The notes under the pieces were generated by a model. That model saw only the letters and a program-made list of their open reading frames with translations, did no database searches and was not told the origin of the DNA. A stretch of 64,000 bases of DNA from Nemertoderma westbladi. Taxonomy: Eukaryota; Xenacoelomorpha; Nemertodermatida; Nemertodermatidae. Position numbers and translations under genes: made by a program. Of the stretch, positions 52,958-64,000 are shown in pieces; the stretch's first letter is position 1; each line of letters begins with the position of its first letter. Location of the stretch: assembly GCA_032718475.1 (NCBI GenBank), contig JAUCBJ010008352.1:23670-87669 (forward strand). The letters run 5' to 3'.

Positions 52958-53112
52958 TCGCCACATGTAACTTTTATAGATGATATCAGTTCGTGTTGGT
53001 GAGCATTTACAAAGCCATCACTTGGAACTCCCCCACTAAGTGAGAAATATTCCCCTTTATAATCAATGTCATTGTAAAAGGTTATCAAAGGCGCTGAACA
53101 AGGCTCTTCAAC
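52958..53112 (-). CDS. Host exon, beta/gamma-crystallin-like Greek-key motif
   Basis: On the minus strand an acceptor (TTTATATGTTTAG) precedes a 155-nt open segment that ends GGCGA followed by the donor GTAAGT. Its single open frame includes ITFYNDIDYKGEYFSLSG and ELISSIKVTCG. These match the beta/gamma-crystallin Greek-key signature: aromatic-x-x-D-x-x-Y-x-G near the start, and a Ser-Ser-I-K-V strand at the end. The calcium-site acidic pair before the serines is only partly kept (His-Glu). It is one motif of a probable multi-exon gene; no neighbouring exon was found, so the rest is outside the recognised sequence or lost. Too short for ordinary ORF filters. Confidence 0.6.
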
Positions 53113-53502
53113 CTAAACATATAAATCAATAGAGTATATTAAATATTGTATATTAATTATATTATAATTATAATATAATAATATTTTAAGAATTCAAAAG
53201 GTGACAACTTATATGACTAATCACTAAAAATTTATTTTTTTATTAATAGCTTTCTCTAGCGGGTAGCTGATAAGCCAAATCCCAGCGAAACACATGCAAA
53301 AAAATAAATAAAAAATATTATTTTTCCATAATTGTTTGAGGAAAACCCTTTTTAGAACATAAATGACCGATTAGAACATGAATGGTTGCGTTAAACCCGA
53401 AAATTTTCAGAAAATAGTAGCGATTTTTAAGTGACTGAGTTGTTTATATATATTTATGAGAAAATATAATTTAATGTAATTTTATATATATATGTATCTC
53501 AC

Positions 53503-53865
53503 ATGCAGCCATAATGCCGGTTTTACCCGATTGGGTAAAGTCTTATGGCTGCATCATATATAAGACAATGGCCTTATGGTCACAAAAATGGCCTTATGGT
53601 CACATGCAGCCATAAGAGATGACCGGCCTTATGGCTTCATATTTCCCGATAGGGAATTGGAGGAACCATATATCTGGCACAATTGGCTATATAAATTATG
53701 TTATATTATATATTTAGCTGAAACTTTTATTTTTTTTAAATGACTTATGGCTGCATGGAAATAATTTATCCTGCAGCCATAAGGCCATTTGCGCCCACTG
53801 TGGGCTTATGGCTGCAAATTAAATGATAAAATAAAACATGCAGCCATAAGCAATCAGGTAATAGA
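53503..53865. repeat. Cluster of nested hairpins with shared outer stem TGCAGCCATAAG
   Basis: Three inverted-repeat modules use the same outer arms but different inserts. 53503-53554 has a 12-bp outer stem and an inner stem TTTACCC/GGGTAAA around GATT. 53604-53640 has arms ATGCAGCCATAAG and CTTATGGCTTCAT, followed at 53643-53656 by TTCCC-GATA-GGGAA. 53772-53816 has a 12-bp outer stem with inner GCCCA-CTG-TGGGC. Single arms also occur at 53718-53757, 53838 and, further away, near 58556, 58752-58787 and 59005. Confidence 0.75.
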
Positions 53866-54525
53866 TGGACTTTATAGCTGGCTGTATGATTTATTTTATC
53901 TTTGTTCGTGTCTCTTAAGATTTTCATGAAAAATTTGACAAAATATTTCTACAATCATATTTCAAACAAATTGAAAGATAATTGAAATTATGGGTTTCTA
54001 TGCCAAATTTTTTTTGCTTAAGAGGCTTAACCTTTTTAGACAAATAAATGTTAATGTTAAATTAATGACAATGTCATAGGTAGGTGAAAATGGCCTCACG
54101 ACATATCTTTTATTTCTCGAGTTATAATACTGTAGCTAGCTAGCTGTCTTTTCATGTCCATCATGTTGGTTTGTCCATCAAAATGTTAGACGGCATACCA
54201 ACAATCTAAAATAGAACAACGACGACGTTATTCTAAAATATTCGCCATTATTTGGGATTTCCTGGACGAAATTTTTTGTCTGTCTGAACATCAATACTGA
54301 CATAACATACAAACGGTTTCATTGCAGCCAATCAATAATGCTAACATCGGAAATGAAATCCGAGACCAGGTAAACCTCATAAGATTTTAACTATGTGGTG
54401 CGATATAATATCTTTTAACATACGGATTGACAGACAAACGGAAAGACAGACAGACAGTTGAGATGCCACCAAACATGAAAAATGATATCGAAAATAAGAC
54501 AGACACCAAGAAAATGGAATCAGGA

Positions 54526-55080
54526 CAATTCAATCCCGGTCAATTCGGTCCCTTTAATTTAGTGTTTTGGGACCTAATTGACCGGATACTGACTTAGAAA
54601 ATTCGGTCCCATAACATACATATTTAATGGGACCGAATTTTCCAGGACCAAATTAAATTAAATTAAGCTATTGATTTAATACGTTTTTATTCTTGAATTT
54701 ATACATAATATTAATATTATGCTAACTAAGTATATAAATATTTGTAATTCAATTTTCATATTAAATTGTTTTTGGTCCGAATTATATTTCTATCAAGATA
54801 CGGACTATTCGGTACCGGACAATTCGGTCCCAGACAATTCGGTCGCAGAAAATTCGGTCCTAGGAGAATTCGTTCCCGGACAATTCGGTACCGGACAATT
54901 CGGTCCCAGACAATTCGGTCCCAGAAAATTCGGTCCTAGGAGAATTCGTTCCCGGACAATTCGGTACCGGACAATTCGGTCCCAGACAATTCGGTCCCAG
55001 AAAATTCGGTCCTAGGACAATTCAGTCCCGAACAATTCGGTACCGGACAATTCGGTCCCAGACAATTTGGTCCCAGAAAA
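54526..55080. repeat. CAATTCGGTCCC array with higher-order repeats and inverted copies
   Basis: About 20 units of 12-14 bp (GACAATTCGGTCCC) run from 54790 to 55075. Groups of five or six units form a higher-order repeat of about 76 bp (AAAATTCGGTCCTAGGAGAA is a marker). Between 54526 and 54660 the motif occurs in both orientations (CAATTCGGTCCC and GGGACCGAATTTTCC). The open frames here are translations of the repeat. Confidence 0.85.
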
Positions 55081-55189
55081 CTTGCTTTGTAGGGTGATAT
55101 ATGATATTTTGACAGTCAAACAGTCAAGGTGACATAAAACATGAGAATTGATATTGGAATGAAATCAGAGAACAATAAAAAGCACGTAT

Positions 55190-57535
55190 CGAATTTTTTT
55201 GTTTTGCGGTGTGTTAAAATATATTTTGACTGACATATTGACAGACAAACGGACAGACTTACAAACTGTAAAATTGCTGCCAAACATTGAAACTGATACC
55301 GTAAATGAAGTCAGAGTCCAAGAAAACTGACATTCACAGGATTTTAGAATTTGCAGGGTGTCATATTGTATTTTGACAGACAGATCGACTGACAAACGGA
55401 CGACATAAAACTGTAAAAATGCTGCCAAACATGAAAACTGATACACTAAATGAAGTCAGAGTCCAAGAAAACAGACATTCCCGGGATGTTAGCTTTGTAT
55501 GGTGTCATATTGTATTTTGACAGACAGATTGACTGACAAACGGACAAACATACAAACTGTACAATCAATACTGCCAAACATGACAACTGATACAGTAAAT
55601 GAATTCAGAGTCCAAGAAAACAGACATTCCCGGGATTTTAGCTTTGTATGGTGTCATATTGTATTTTGACAGATACATCGACTGATAAACGGACAGACAA
55701 ACAAACTGTTCAATTGCTGCCAAACATGAAATCTGATACACTAAATGAAGTCAGAGTCCAAGAAAACAGACATTCCCGGGATGTTAGCTTTGTATGGTGT
55801 CCTATTGTATTTTGACAGACAGATTGACTGACAAACGGACAGACATACAAACTGTACAATACTGCCAAACATGACAACTGATACAGTAAATGAATTCAGA
55901 GTCCAAGAAAACAGACATTCCCGATATTTTAGCTTTGTATGGTGTGATATTGTATTTTGACAGACAGATTGACTGACAAACGGACAGACATAATAAACTG
56001 TTCAATTGCTGCCAAACATGAAAACTGATACAGTAAATGAAGTCAGAGTCCAAGAAAACAGACATTCCCGGGATTTTAGCTTTGTATGGTGTCATATTGT
56101 ATTTTGACAGACACATCGACTGACAAACGGACAGACATACAAACTGTTCAATTGCTGCCAAACATGAAAACTGATACAGTAAATGAAGTCAGAGTCCAAG
56201 AAAACAGACATTCCCGGGATTTTAGCTTTGTATGGTGTCATATTGTATTTTGACAGACACATCGACTGATAAACGGACAGACAAACAAACTGTTCAATTG
56301 CTGCCAAACATGAAATCTGATACACTAAATGAAGTCAGAGTCCAAGAAAACAGACATTCCCGGGATGTTAGCTTTGTATGGTGTCATATTGTATTTTGAC
56401 AGACAGATTGACAGACAAACGGACAGACTTACAAACTGTAAAATTGCTGCCAAACATGGAAACTGATACCGTAAATGAAGTCAGAGTCCAATAAAACAGA
56501 CATTCCCAGGATTTTAGCTTTGTATGGTGTCATATTGTATTTTGACAGACAGATTGACTGACAAACGGACAGTCATAATAAACTGTACAATGCTGCCAAA
56601 CATGAAATCTGATACACTAAATGAAGTCAGAGTCCAAGAAAACAGACATTCCCGGGATGTTAGCTTTGTATGGTGTCCTATTGTATTTTGACAGACAGAT
56701 TGACTGACAAACGGACAGACATACAAACTGTACAATACTGCCAAACATGACAACTGATACAGTAAATGAATTCAGAGTCCAAGAAAACAGACATTCCCGA
56801 TATTTTAGCTTTGTATGGTGTGATATTGTATTTTCACAGACAGATTGACTGACAAACGGACAGACATACAAACTGTTCAATTGCTGCCAAACATGAAAAC
56901 TGATACAGTAAATGAAGTCAGAGTCCAAGAAAACAGACATTCCCGGGATTTTAGCTTTGTATGGTGTCATATTGTATTTTGACAGACACATTGACTGACA
57001 AACGGACAGACATACAAACTGTTCAATTGCTGCCAAACATGAAAACTGATGCAGTAAATGAAGTCAGAGTCCAAGAAAACAGACATTCCCGGGATTTTAG
57101 CTTTGTATGGTGTCATATTATTTTGACAGACACATTGACTGACAAACGGACAGACATACAAACTGTTCAATTGCTGCCAAACATGAAAACTGATACAGTA
57201 AATGAAGTCAGAGTCCAAGAAAACAGATATTCCCGGGATTTTAGCTTTGTATGATGTCATATTGTATTTTGACAGACAGATCGACTGACAAACGGACAGA
57301 CATACAAACTTTACAAATGCTGCCAAACATCAAAACTGATACCGTAAATGAAGTCTGAGTCCAAGAAAACAGACATTACCGTGATTTTAGCTTTGTATGG
57401 TGTCATATTGTTTTTCGACAAACGAACAGACATACAAACTGTACAAATGCCGCCAAACTTGAAAACTGATATGGGAAATGAAATCAGTGATGAAAATCTA
57501 CAAATGGAAAATTTTAGCTGTCTGGTCTAATATAT
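55190..57535. repeat. Satellite array A, unit about 146 bp, about 16 copies
   Basis: Each unit contains TTTGACAGACAGATTGACTG, then ACAAACGGACAGACATACAA, then GCTGCCAAACATGAAAACTG, GAAGTCAGAGTCCAAGAAAA and TTTAGCTTTGTATGGTGTCA. Spacing between successive TTTGACAG motifs is 139-151 bp. The many minus-strand open frames (VCLSVCQS types) repeat with the unit and are not genes. Confidence 0.95.
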
Positions 57536-58460
57536 TGTATATGGATATGAGCCCCTGCAAATGTCGGTACAAATATATAGATTAATTGCTACAATCAGAT
57601 AATAATTGATGAAACTTTTATACCCAATATTTCTTCTACCTTTCTATTGGTATCAACAAACATCTATAACTACTACTACTACTATCGGCATGTTGCATTG
57701 CGGCTGCTTTAATTATATCAAATATATTAAGAAAGATGTGTCGGCTTGTCAATAAAATTGCTCCACCTCAACTCCCTATCACCCATGACATTTGGTAGAT
57801 AATCCGTATCCTCTCGTACCATGAGGCCGCCAAAGCACAAGATTATTCACAGGCTGGTCCACACGGTGAAAGCAATGTCCTACAAGGCGGTGGCAGCTCA
57901 GTTCAAGTAAAAGCTTGCGGGGACTAATGAAACACTTCCGATGTTGTTCAGAGTCTGGTTATGGAGATGTGTTCGTTCTTCTTGACACAATGACCCCGGC
58001 GTAGCATTATTGTGAATGTGCCATCCAGAGGTTTTGTATACTCTGCAGTCAGTCAGAGACCAGCATGGACTCCCATCTAAGAAGGCTGTCTCTACTGCTG
58101 CCCTAAATAAACTCTAAAAGGTTTACGTGCGATATCAACAATTGATACATTTGCAACAATATTATGCGAACTTTTCAGCGTTCTGGTGTTTTACTCGTAA
58201 CGCAGTAAAGTACCTTATTGCAGCTTTGCGGCCTATAGGACGAACGTACTTATACTTCTATAACTAACTATCACTAACTTAGTAAATAATCTCTTAAACA
58301 AGTCTGGATTCTTCTGCATAGCTTCATAGCAACTATTATATGCTAATTTTATGATTGTTTACCGTAACTTTGATTTATTTACTGCAATTAATTAGTGATA
58401 CAAATTAAATTGGATATGAATTACATCAATATTTCTAATTATTCCAATATCAAGTAATGA
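57263..58460. repeat. Segmental duplication, copy 1 (partner 61750-62997)
   Basis: Begins within the satellite, continues through an old LINE 3' fragment (57669-58130, minus strand, starting TACTACTACTACTATCGGCA) and into a unique AT-rich tail (TAACTAACTATCACTAACTT and beyond). The offset to the partner is 4487 bp before the LINE part and about 4540 bp after it, because this copy has lost about 70 bp of LINE. Confidence 0.85.
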
Positions 58461-59214
58461 AAATCGGAATTGCTCGAACTTTTCTGAGAATTATCTGTTT
58501 AGATAAACCAGCCCACACTAAATTACAACTCTTTTCTGGAATACAGTTTAAATAAAACGTGCAGCCATAAGCACTAGAACTTCCAATACGGTTGCGTGCA
58601 TTATTTTAACTGATATTAGGTTTATTTTAAGTCTTATTATACTGTTATGCGGTTACATATCATATTTCAACCTTAATTCAAGTGTCTCAATCTATTTAGA
58701 TAAACCAGCCATTACATGTAAACTCACGTCTGAGATAAAGTTTAAATAAAACATGCAGCCTTAAGCAATGGAGCTCTCTTATGGTTGCATGTCATATTAT
58801 AATAATAATTATTATGTTTTTTTATGTCATATTTTGGTCAATTAATAAATACAATATTATAAAATGGTTAAATTAGTTAGTTAGTTGAATTATTTAAATG
58901 ATTTAATCCCTTGAAAATATAAAAGAAATGAAAGTACAATAATTTTTAGTTACTAATTTTATCAAAGAGTCTGTTTAATTAATAACTGCAATGAATTGGT
59001 TTTATGGCTGCATGTTTTATATAATCTATAGTTAATTTTGAGAAAGGACAGGCGCCGTATTTTTAGTTCTCACTAACCACAGGTTGTCTGGCTAGATAGC
59101 ACAAACTTCACACTAAATATTAGTACAGAGAGACACAAGATCGACAAATGTGACGGTTGTAGTAGAAAGGGCACATCGCCCAAAGTTCAAAGCTTTAGAA
59201 TACATCTCTGAAAC
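58461..59214. repeat. AT-rich dispersed repeat, shared in part with 63600-64000
   Basis: 58320-58720 resembles 63600-64000, including AAACCAGCCC, GTTTATTTTAAGTCT and ATCATATTTCAACCTTAATTC. It also contains arms of the TGCAGCCATAAG motif at about 58556, 58752 and 59005. No coding sequence recognised. Confidence 0.6.
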
Positions 59215-59794
59215 TACCGGACTAATAGATCGACTGACAAACGGACAGACATACAAACTTTACAAATGCTGCCAAACAGGAAAACTGATGCCGCAAATGC
59301 GATACGGTAAATGAAGTCAAAGTCGAAGAAAACAGAAATTCTCAGGATTTTAGCATTTGTAGGGTTTCTTTCATATTGTATTTTGACAGACAGATCGACT
59401 GACAAACGGACAGACATACAAACTGTAAAAATGCTGCCAAACATGAAACTGATACCGTACATGAAGTCAGGGTCCAAGAAAACAGACATTCCCGGGATTT
59501 TAGCTTTGTATGGTGTCATATTGTATTTTGACAGACAGATTGACTGACAAACGGACAGACATACAAACTGTACAATGCTGCCAAACATGAAAACTGACAC
59601 GGTAAATGAAGTCAGAGTCCAAGAAAACAGACATTCTCAGGATTTTAGAATTTGAAGGGTGTCATATTGTATTTTGACAGACACATCGACTGACAAACGG
59701 ACAGACATACAAACTGTTCAATTGCTGCCAAACATGACAACTGAAACAGTAAATGAAGTCAGAGTCCAAGAAAACAGATATTCCCGGGATTTTA
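59215..59794. repeat. Satellite array B, left part (about 4 copies)
   Basis: Same 146-bp unit as array A. It breaks at 59794 where a LINE is inserted and resumes at 61134. Confidence 0.9.
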
Positions 59795-61133
59795 CTACTA
59801 CTACTACTAGGATCGGCATGCTGCATTGCAGCTGCATTTTTAAGAATGCTGTGCCGGCTTGTCAACAAAATTGCACCGCCACAACTCCCTATCACCCATG
59901 ACATTTGCTAGATCATTCGCATTTTTAAGGCCAGTGTCCTTTAAGATGCGTCTCAAGAAAGTCATGGGCTGTCCACCATGCTTATTCACTCCATGAGGCT
60001 GCCAAAGTACAAGATTATGCACTGGCTGGTCCTCACGGCAAAAGCAATGTCCTGCAAAGCGGAGGCGATTTTGTTCTAGTGTCAAGCTTGGGGGAACCAA
60101 TGAGACACCTCCAATGTTATATAGTGTCTGGTTGGAGATGTGTGCATTGTACCTGACACAATGTACCCGGCGTAGCATTCTTGTGAATGTGCCATCCAGA
60201 GATTTGGTGTCCTCAGCAGTTAGAGCCCAGCATAGACTCCCGTAGAGGAGTACTGGAACTACTGCTGCTCTAAATAATCGGACCTTAAGTTTCCGATTAA
60301 TTCTAGGTGACTTCCAAATCCTGGAAAGCCTATTCAAGGCTGCCCATGCCTTTCCCTTACGTATTCGAAGGTCCTCACCTGACTTCCGGATCGATGATCC
60401 CAGGTAACAGAAGTCGTCCACATGCTCAAGCATACCATCCTTTGAGCTTATGCTCATCCGATCAGAGACTTGCTGAGGACTTTCAAAGTTAACTGTCAGA
60501 ATTTTGGTCTTTCTGGAGTTAATAAAAAGACCAACACTAGAAGCAGCATGTTCTAATGAGCTGAGGAGCCGCTGGGCTCCCTCTAATGATTCTGAGAGTA
60601 CTCCTAAGTCATCAGCAAAGTCTAGATCAGTTAGGTACTTGGCAGGATTTCCTCGACTTCTGGAGCCAGTAGGTGGAGTTATCATCACCCCATCATCATT
60701 ATGATGATCTAAGGACATGCATAGAACATAGTCAACCACAATAATGAACAAGAATGGTGCAAGTGTGTCTCCTTGGAGGACGCCCCATAACACTTCAAAT
60801 GGTTCTGTGTCACCGTCAACAGTAGACACAAATGTTGTCGAACCATCGTATACTGATCTGATTGCTGCAATAATTTCATCAGGAATCCCATATAATGAAA
60901 GTATGCTGAACATACGTGAGCGAGAGACTGAATCAAAGGCCTTGAAGAAGTCAACAAAGATAACAGCCAGATGCCTGTCTTTCTTTTTTTATAACTCTTC
61001 AATTATCCTTCTAAGTGCCAAAATGGGCTCCATGGTCCCACGACCTTTACGGAACCCATTCTGATTTCCACGTAGCAGTCTCTCAATGGGATCCCTGATG
61101 CGATTTAATAGAATTCTATTGTATTGTATTTTA
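59795..61133 (-). mobile_element. 5'-truncated LINE inserted in satellite, with 9-bp target duplication
   Basis: The insert is flanked by GGGATTTTA at 59786-59794 and 61134-61142 and splits a satellite unit. The 3' end is a TAC-repeat tail at 59795-59808. Read on the minus strand, 59840-60913 is a 357-codon open frame covering the second half of the reverse transcriptase: WGVLQGDTLAPFLFIIVVDY, the catalytic FADD (LTDLDFADDLGVLSESL), FINSRKTKILTVNF, DFCYLGSSIRKSG, VLLYGSLCWALT and the C-terminal DRELWRC. Upstream of 60913, minus-strand reading suggests earlier RT motifs in another frame, so there is a frameshift near 60.95 kb. Same family as 8655-9493. Confidence 0.92.
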
Positions 61134-62005
61134 GGGATTTTAGCTTTGTATGGTGTCATATTGTATTTTGACAGACAGATTGACTGACAAACGGACAGTC
61201 ATAATAAACTGTACAATGCTGCCAAACATGAAAACTGATACGGTAAATGAAGTCAGAGTCCAAGAAAACAGACATTCTCAGGATTTTAGAATTTGAAGGG
61301 TGTCATATTGTATTTTGACAGACAGATCGACTGATAAACGGACAGACAAACAAACTGTTCAATTGCTGCCAAACATGAAATCTGATACACTAAATGAAGT
61401 CAGAGTCCAAGAAAACAGACATTCCCGGGATTTTAGCTTTGTAGGGTGTCATATTGTATTTTGACGGACAGCTCGACTGACAAACGGACAGACGTATACA
61501 AACTGTACAAATTCTGCCAAACTTGAAAACTGATACCGTACATGAAGTCGGAGTCCAATAAAACAGACATTCCCAGGATTTTAGCTTTGTATGGTGTCAT
61601 ATTGTATTTTGACAGACAGATTGACTGACAAACGGACAGTCATAATAAACTGTACAATGCTGCCAAACATGAAAACTGATACGGTAAATGAAGTCAGAGT
61701 CCAATAAAACAGACATTCCCAGGATTTTAGCTTTGTATGGTGTCATATTGTATTTTGACAGACAGATCGACTGACAAACGGACAGACATACAAACTTTAC
61801 AAATGCTGCCAAACATCAAAACTGATACCGTAAATGAAGTCTGAGTCCAAGAAAACAGACATTACCGTAATTTTAGCTTTGTATGGTGTCATATTGTTTT
61901 TCGACAAACGAACAGACATACAAACTGTACAAATGCCGCCAAACTTGAAAACTGATATGGGAAATGAAATCAGTGATGAAAAAAACTACATATGGAAGAT
62001 TTTAG
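61134..62005. repeat. Satellite array B, right part (about 6 copies)
   Basis: Continuation of the 146-bp satellite after the LINE insertion. The last copies belong to the duplicated block that begins at 61750. Confidence 0.9.
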
Positions 62006-62997
62006 CTGTCTGGTCTAATATATTGTATATGGATATGAGCCCCAGCAAATGTCGGTACACATATAGATTAATTGCTACAATCAGATAATAATTGATGAAA
62101 CTTTTATACCCAATATTTCTTCTATCTTTCTATTGGTATCAACAAACATCTATAACTACTACTACTACTATCGGCATGTTGCATTGCGGCTGCATTAATT
62201 ATATCAAATATATTAAGAAAGATGTGTCGGCTTGTCGATAAAATTGCTCCACCTCAACTCCCTATCACCCATGACATTTGCTAGATCATCCGCATCTTCA
62301 AGTCCAGTGTTCTTTAAAATGCGTCTCAAGAAAGTCATGGGCTTACCACCATACATAGTCGTTCCATGAGGCCGCCAAAGCACAAGATTATGCACAGGCT
62401 GGTCCACACTGTGAAAGCAATGTCCTACAAGGCGGTGGCAGCTCAGTTTCAGCAAAAGCTTTCGGAGACTAATGAAACACTTCCGATGTTGTTCAGAGTC
62501 TGGTTATGGAGATGTGTTCGTTCTTCTTGACACAATGACCCCGGCGTAGCATTATTGTGAATGTGCCATCCAGTCAGTCAGTCAGAGACCAGCATGGACT
62601 CCCATCTAAGAAGGCTGTCTCTACTGCTGCCCTAAATAAACTCTAAAAGGTTCACGTGTGATATCAACAATTGGTACATTTGCCACAATATTATGCGAAC
62701 TTTTCAGAGTTCTGGTGTTTTACTCTTAACGCAGTAAAGTACCGTATTGCAGCGTTGCGGCCTATAGGACGAACGTACTTATACTTCTATAACTAACTAT
62801 CACTAACTTAGTAATAATAATCTCTTAAACACGTCTGTATTCTTCTGCATAGCTTCATAGCAACCATTATATGCTAATTTTATAATTGTTTACCGTAACT
62901 TTGTTGTAACAACTGCAATTATTTTAGTGATACAAATTAAATTGGATATGAATTACATCAATATTCCTAATTATTCCAATATCAAGTAATGAAAACT
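61750..62997. repeat. Segmental duplication, copy 2 (partner 57263-58460)
   Basis: Contains satellite, the LINE 3' fragment at 62156-62640 (minus strand; 62213-62455 reads GHCFHSVDQPVHNLVLWRPH and TFLRRILKNTGLEDADDLAN) and the same AT-rich tail. The LINE fragment is older than the 59.8-kb copy judging by divergence. Confidence 0.85.
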
Positions 62998-63600
62998 TTA
63001 AACATGAAACTGATACCGAAAATGAAGTCAGAGTCCAAAAAACAGACATTTCCAAGATTTAAGCTTTATAGGGTGTCATATTGTATTTTGACAGACAGAT
63101 CGACTGACAAACGGACGACATAAAACTGCAAAAATGCTGCCAAACATGAAAACTGATACCATAAATGATGTCAGAGTCCAAGAAAATAGACATTCTCAAG
63201 ATTTTAGCATTTGTAGGGTGTCATATTGTATTTTGACAGACAGATCGACTGACAAACGGACGACATAAAACTTTAAAAATGCTGCCAAATATGAAAACTG
63301 ATACCGTAATTGAAGTCAGAATCCAAAAAAACATACATTCCCAAGATTTAAGATTTGTAGGGTGTCATATTGTATTTTGACAGACAGATCGACTGACAAA
63401 CAGACAGAGGTATACAAACTGTAAAAATACTTCCAAACATGAAAACTGCTACCGTAAATTAAGTCAGAATCCAAGAAAGCAGAATTTCCCAGGATTTTAG
63501 CTTTGTAGGGTGTCATATAGTATTTTGACAAAACTGACAAACGGACAGACATAAAACTTTACAAATGCTGCCAAACATGAAAATTGATACCGTAAATAAA
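62998..63600. repeat. Satellite array C (4-5 diverged copies)
   Basis: The 146-bp unit again, more diverged (for example CAGACATTTCCAAGATTTAA). It interrupts the AT-rich tail of duplication copy 2, which reappears at about 63605. Confidence 0.85.
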
Positions 63601-64000
63601 ATCTGAACTCTAGCTTTATAGCAACCATTATATGCTAAGTTTATGATTGTTTACCGAAACTTTGTTGTAATAACTGCAATTATTTAGTGATACAAATTAA
63701 ATTGGATATTAATTACATCAATATTCCTAGTTATTCCAATAGCAAAATGAAAACTTTAATAAAATCGAAATTACTCGAACTTTTCTGAGAATAATATCTA
63801 TTTAGATAAACCAGCCCCCACGAACTACATTACAAACTCTAGACTGGAATATAGTTTAATAAAATGTGCATGGAACTTGAAATAAGCACTGGAAATTTCA
63901 ATGCGTTGCGTTGCATGTCTTATTTTAAATAATATTCGGTTTATTTTAAGTCTAATTACACTGTTATACGGCTGTATATCATATTTCAACCTTAATTCAA
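63601..64000. repeat. AT-rich dispersed repeat, third copy
   Basis: Similar to 58320-58720 and 62860-62995 (AGCAACCATTATATGCTAA, GATACAAATTAAATTGGATA). It runs off the right edge of the window. No gene. Confidence 0.7.

Noticed and set aside
55165-57326. Many minus-strand open frames of 80-140 codons with VCLSVCQS-type repeats
   Set aside because: They recur with the 146-bp satellite unit and change frame between units; they are translations of satellite DNA, not genes.

Overview
This window is eukaryotic and almost certainly from an invertebrate animal. BEL/Pao LTR retrotransposons are known only from animals, and at least four distinct pieces are present. There are also LINEs of several lineages, a tRNA-derived SINE, satellite DNA, and one likely host exon with GT-AG splice sites. 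The sequence is AT-rich between elements. No bacterial operon signals, rRNA genes or CRISPR arrays are present. The species cannot be named from the sequence.

Layout. 1-2955 (minus): 5' half of a BEL/Pao gag-protease frame broken by three in-frame TGA codons. 3.0-8.6 kb: non-coding repeats, a tRNA-like relic, a small ORF with a SAP-like motif plus decapeptide repeats, and a 21-bp minisatellite. 8.65-9.49 kb: LINE reverse-transcriptase fragment with target-site duplication. About 9.66-9.87 kb (plus): a short relic resembling the mystery protein described next. 11.26-13.2 kb (minus): decayed BEL/Pao RNase H and integrase. 15.1-19.35 kb (minus): a compact intronless cluster of three or four ORFs of unknown identity, ending in retroviral-type zinc knuckles. 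21.4-24.4 kb (minus): another broken BEL/Pao gag. 26.18-26.44 kb: SINE with a perfect 14-bp target duplication. 29.7-35.4 kb (plus): near-complete LINE with ORF1, an intact 1100-aa ORF2 and a 3' tandem array. 35.6-37.2 kb (minus): Rex1/CR1-like LINE relic.

37.47-50.83 kb (minus) is a large (13.4 kb) BEL/Pao-type element with two 1.64-kb LTRs and all enzymatic domains. Its N-terminal gag is split at one out-of-frame 110-bp duplication and at three poly-G tracts. An extra zinc-knuckle ORF runs from the interior into the 3' LTR. Immediately outside the right LTR lies a LINE endonuclease domain cut off at the LTR edge. 52.96-53.11 kb (minus) holds a likely host exon of a beta/gamma-crystallin-like domain. 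The remainder (53.5-64 kb) is a hairpin-rich repeat, a GAATTCGGTCC-type array, a 146-bp satellite interrupted by LINE insertions, and a segmental duplication.

The most interesting unexplained items are the 15-19 kb cluster and its apparent relic at 9.7 kb, the LTR-straddling zinc-finger ORF with the same zinc-knuckle spacing, the ORF junctions at poly-G, and the nested hairpin family near 53.5-53.8 kb. All family calls come from motif reading by eye; no database search was possible.
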